The notes beneath the pieces are model-generated. The model did not search any database, was not told the origin of the DNA, and saw only the letters and a program-made list of their open reading frames with translations. A stretch of DNA of 33,170 nucleotides from assembly GCA_036897485.1 (NCBI GenBank), contig JAYMTF010000589.1:1-33170 (forward strand), written 5' to 3'. The position numbers and the translations under genes were made by a program. Of this stretch, positions 31,001-33,170 are shown one piece after another. The DNA is from Pelargonium nanum. Lineage: Eukaryota > Streptophyta > Magnoliopsida > Geraniales > Geraniaceae. Positions within the stretch are counted from its first letter, which is position 1. Every line of letters starts with the position of its first letter.

Positions 31001-31528
31001 CTAGGCAGATTCAAAAACCCCAATACATGGACTTAGTGCAATTTTCATAGAACCACCAAACAAATAAAAGCTTCAACATTTAGGAACCTGAATTTCCAAT
31101 AATCAAAAAAGGGTTCTAAAAAAACTCAATACTTTTTATGAAAACAATAGAAAAAACTCATATTCAACCACAATACAATACACACATGCTTGTTCACATA
31201 ATCACAAACAAAAAGCTTTAAGAGTGCAATTTTCATAGAACCACCAGACAAATAGAAGCTTCAACATTTAGGAACCTGGTTTTCAAATAATCAAACAAAG
31301 GGTTCTAAAAAAAACTCAATACTTTTTATGAAAACAATACCAAAAACTCATATTCAACTACAATACACACAACTATACAAGCTTGTTCACATAATCACAA
31401 ACAAAAAGCTTTAAGCTTCAAAGAGAAAAAATTACTCTTTGAGCTGGAGAATCAGCATGAACAGTGTTGCTGGAACCACCACCACTAGCTTCACCAATCT
31501 GTTTAGCTTCATTTTGCTCAGTACCCAT
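28070..31528 (-). CDS. RING-CH (RINGv) zinc-finger membrane protein, probable E3 ubiquitin ligase
   Basis: Related to MARCH-type ligases that ubiquitinate membrane proteins. Exons in gene order: 31528-31436, 30562-30065, 29918-29741, 29608-29314, 28759-28687, 28609-28519, 28442-28363, 28270-28070, giving 502 aa. The N-terminal half is Ser/Pro-rich and polar (probably disordered). The C4HC3 RING-CH has ligands C273, C276, C291, C293, H301, C304, C317 and C320. Four hydrophobic segments follow: [50 protein letters not shown] and [16 protein letters not shown] basic RWRRRR patch precedes the polar tail. Intron 4 has a GC donor (ATAG|GCAAGT); using the nearby GT would break the frame. Intron 1 (30563-31435) contains a 188-bp tandem duplication. 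The target is unknown. Confidence 0.92.
31035..31415 (-). repeat. 188-bp tandem duplication in RING-CH intron 1
   Basis: Copy 1 (31035-31222) and copy 2 (31223-31415) both begin AGTGCAATTTTCATAGAACC and end ACAAACAAAAAGCTTTAAG, with high identity throughout, so the event is relatively recent. It ends about 20 nt from the intron's donor. Confidence 0.9.
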
Positions 31529-31668
31529 ATCCCAAAAATGAGTTTTTTTAAATACCCAGAATCGAAAAGTCCACAATTTTGCTTTAAAGCAGTGAACTTT
31601 AGCAAGAGACCCTCAGGAGAAACACGCCTCCTGCAACAAACCGCTCAAAAGCAGAGAAAAAAGAGAGC

Positions 31669-31677
31669 ATATATATA
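31669..31677 (-). promoter_or_regulatory. Candidate TATA box of the RING-CH gene
   Basis: The minus strand reads CTATATATATGC about 145 nt upstream of the ATG at 31528, placing a transcription start near 31640. A GA microsatellite (31787-31801; CT on the gene's strand) lies further upstream. Confidence 0.45.
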
Positions 31678-31799
31678 GAACACTTGACCAGGCCTGAGCT
31701 GGGCCTGTGTGAGCTCAACACATAATATAGGAATAGGCAAGTGAATCCAAATTTTGTTTTTGCCTCTTTGGATTGCAGTTTTTTTTAGAGAGAGAGAGA

Positions 31800-32980
31800 G
31801 AGGTTGGTGTGTTGATGGGTCCACCAAATGCCAGTTTGGTTCTTCTTATGGCTTACTTGTTTGATTTTGTATTAATGTAACAGACACTGCCTCTCTTTTT
31901 TCACTCTAAAACCTCAAGGGTTTTGGACATTTGGGTGATTAGAACGAATGAAGAATGTGTTCCAAAATAGGGCTAGTAATTTGGATCCCAAGTCGTGGGC
32001 ATTAGAAACTCAATTCAACTTCAAATCGACGCAATTTTGGATTAAATCGGATCGATTTATTATGTTAAAGTATAAATTGATCAGTTTATATGTATTTTGT
32101 CATAATAGGAGACAAAATGTGACTTGTCAATACAATATTCCAACAAAAACTCACAAGTCACAACAAGGCATGATTCACAAAGTTGGTCAATGATTAAGAT
32201 AAGAATCAAGAACTATCCAAGGGAGTTATTACACTAGGCAGTGAACAACTGAACACTGCCATTTTCTATGATAACTAAGTTATCATATTTTCATTTTTTT
32301 TAAAACCATCAATATTTGATTATTGATCCAACTTATATTCCTCTTTTCCCATGTCTTAACTATTAAATTAATTATTATATGGTTATCTATTAAATTGTCT
32401 AGTAGTTTAGTGAAATTAACCATTAATGTTAAATATGTTTGATATTTTTTACTAAATATTAGTTTTTTTAGTAAAGGTATAGTGACTTACAAGAAGCGAA
32501 AATAACTAGTTTATTATAATTTGGCTTCTTAAAAATACTTTATTTTCATTGGCTCAAATAGGTTTGATTATTGTAAATTGTGATGGGAATCTTACAAAAA
32601 AAAAATTAAATTAATAAAAAAATAAACTTATTTGCTTATGATAATTGGAATATTTAAGTCAAGATATGATAAAGAAAAATTGGTGGCTGATATTTATTAT
32701 TCATGATACCTTATTTTTTAAAAGAAAGTCAAAAGCAAAATATTTATTTTAATTATTTTTGTTGTTTATTTTGTGATGCACTTGGCATGGTATAAAAATA
32801 AAAAGAAAATATATGTCTGCTGCTCAGAATATCTTCTCTATGGTCAAAAGAAAAGAAAAAAGAAAAATCAATAGAACTCTTTATATGATTCTTTTCCCAT
32901 AGATGTAAACCAATAATATAAGAGAACTTATGTAGTTATGTTTATGGAATGGGAGTTTTTTTAAAATAAAATAGATTAGA
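31800..32980. other. AT-rich upstream DNA; no gene seen
   Basis: A plus frame at 31948-32193 is open but has no recognisable domain and covers the dispersed GCTAGTAATTTGGAT motif (31972-31986). The rest is very AT-rich. Confidence 0.45.
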
Positions 32981-32982
32981 CA

Positions 32983-33170
32983 TTTTTTTTTTTTTTTTAG
33001 TGAAACAACCTTATAATATTAATCCATGCTCAAGTGCCTTGGTACATACAAGAGACTCCATACATTCGAGGCTGAGACCAGACCCAGAACAGAGCCATGG
33101 TAGAAAACTACCCTTCCCTGCCTTCCTGACCCCTTAAACCACGGGACACAGCCCGTCATCAGATTGGTGA
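32983..33170 (-). mobile_element. Probable A-tailed 3' end of a retroposon (LINE-like), cut by the window edge
   Basis: A T16 run at 32983-32998 abuts GC-richer sequence unlike its flank. On the minus strand this reads as a 3' end (ATTATAAGGTTGTTTCACT) followed by an A tail, which is how plant LINEs end. The upstream part is outside the window. A gene 3' UTR or processed copy is the alternative. Confidence 0.4.

Noticed and set aside
1-33170. CRISPR arrays, bacterial operons, tRNA or rRNA genes
   Set aside because: None is present; the pol III box pairs found belong to SINEs, and the repeats are plant transposons or tandem duplications.

Overview
The window is nuclear DNA of a flowering plant. 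It carries five intron-rich genes of plant-type families in AT-rich surroundings, with plant-type small transposons (Stowaway-like MITEs, tRNA-derived SINEs, a TRIM-like element, a Helitron end) in introns and spacers. Codon style and gene families suggest a eudicot; an asterid would fit, but the sequence alone does not settle the species. All five gene models were built by hand from ORF continuity, splice sites and family knowledge, and each closes in frame from ATG to stop.

Layout: 1-1400, AT-rich upstream DNA opening with the end of a Stowaway-like MITE. 1945-3662 (+), an INDETERMINATE DOMAIN (IDD) C2H2 transcription factor, 3 exons, 462 aa. 3700-7285, a spacer with a SINE that has target-site duplications and a diverged duplicated segment. 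7286-14476 (+), a full-size ABCC (MRP-type) transporter most like ABCC8, 12 exons, 1442 aa; its introns hold a three-LTR TRIM-like array and a gypsy-like LTR fragment. 15591-19862 (+), the plant P58IPK/DNAJC3 co-chaperone, 9 exons, 478 aa, with an ER-stress element in its promoter. 19863-21784, a spacer with a Helitron 3' end and a GACAC-rich repeat. 21785-26977 (+), a WDR20/DMWD/CreC-type WD40 protein, 11 exons, 549 aa. 28070-31528 (-), a RING-CH (RINGv) membrane E3 ligase-like protein, 8 exons, 502 aa. The last 1.6 kb is AT-rich and ends in what looks like the A-tailed end of a LINE on the minus strand.

The genes do not form a pathway; they are ordinary neighbours of a plant chromosome. I found no evidence of a wholly new biological system. 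The most notable signals are: four of 38 introns have GC-AG splice sites, two of them consecutive in one gene; a TRIM-like triple-LTR array in an ABCC intron; a tandem duplication in which only one copy carries a SINE; an exact plant ERSE-I upstream of P58IPK; overlapping uORFs on the WD40 mRNA; and perfect or near-perfect hairpins in a WD40 intron.
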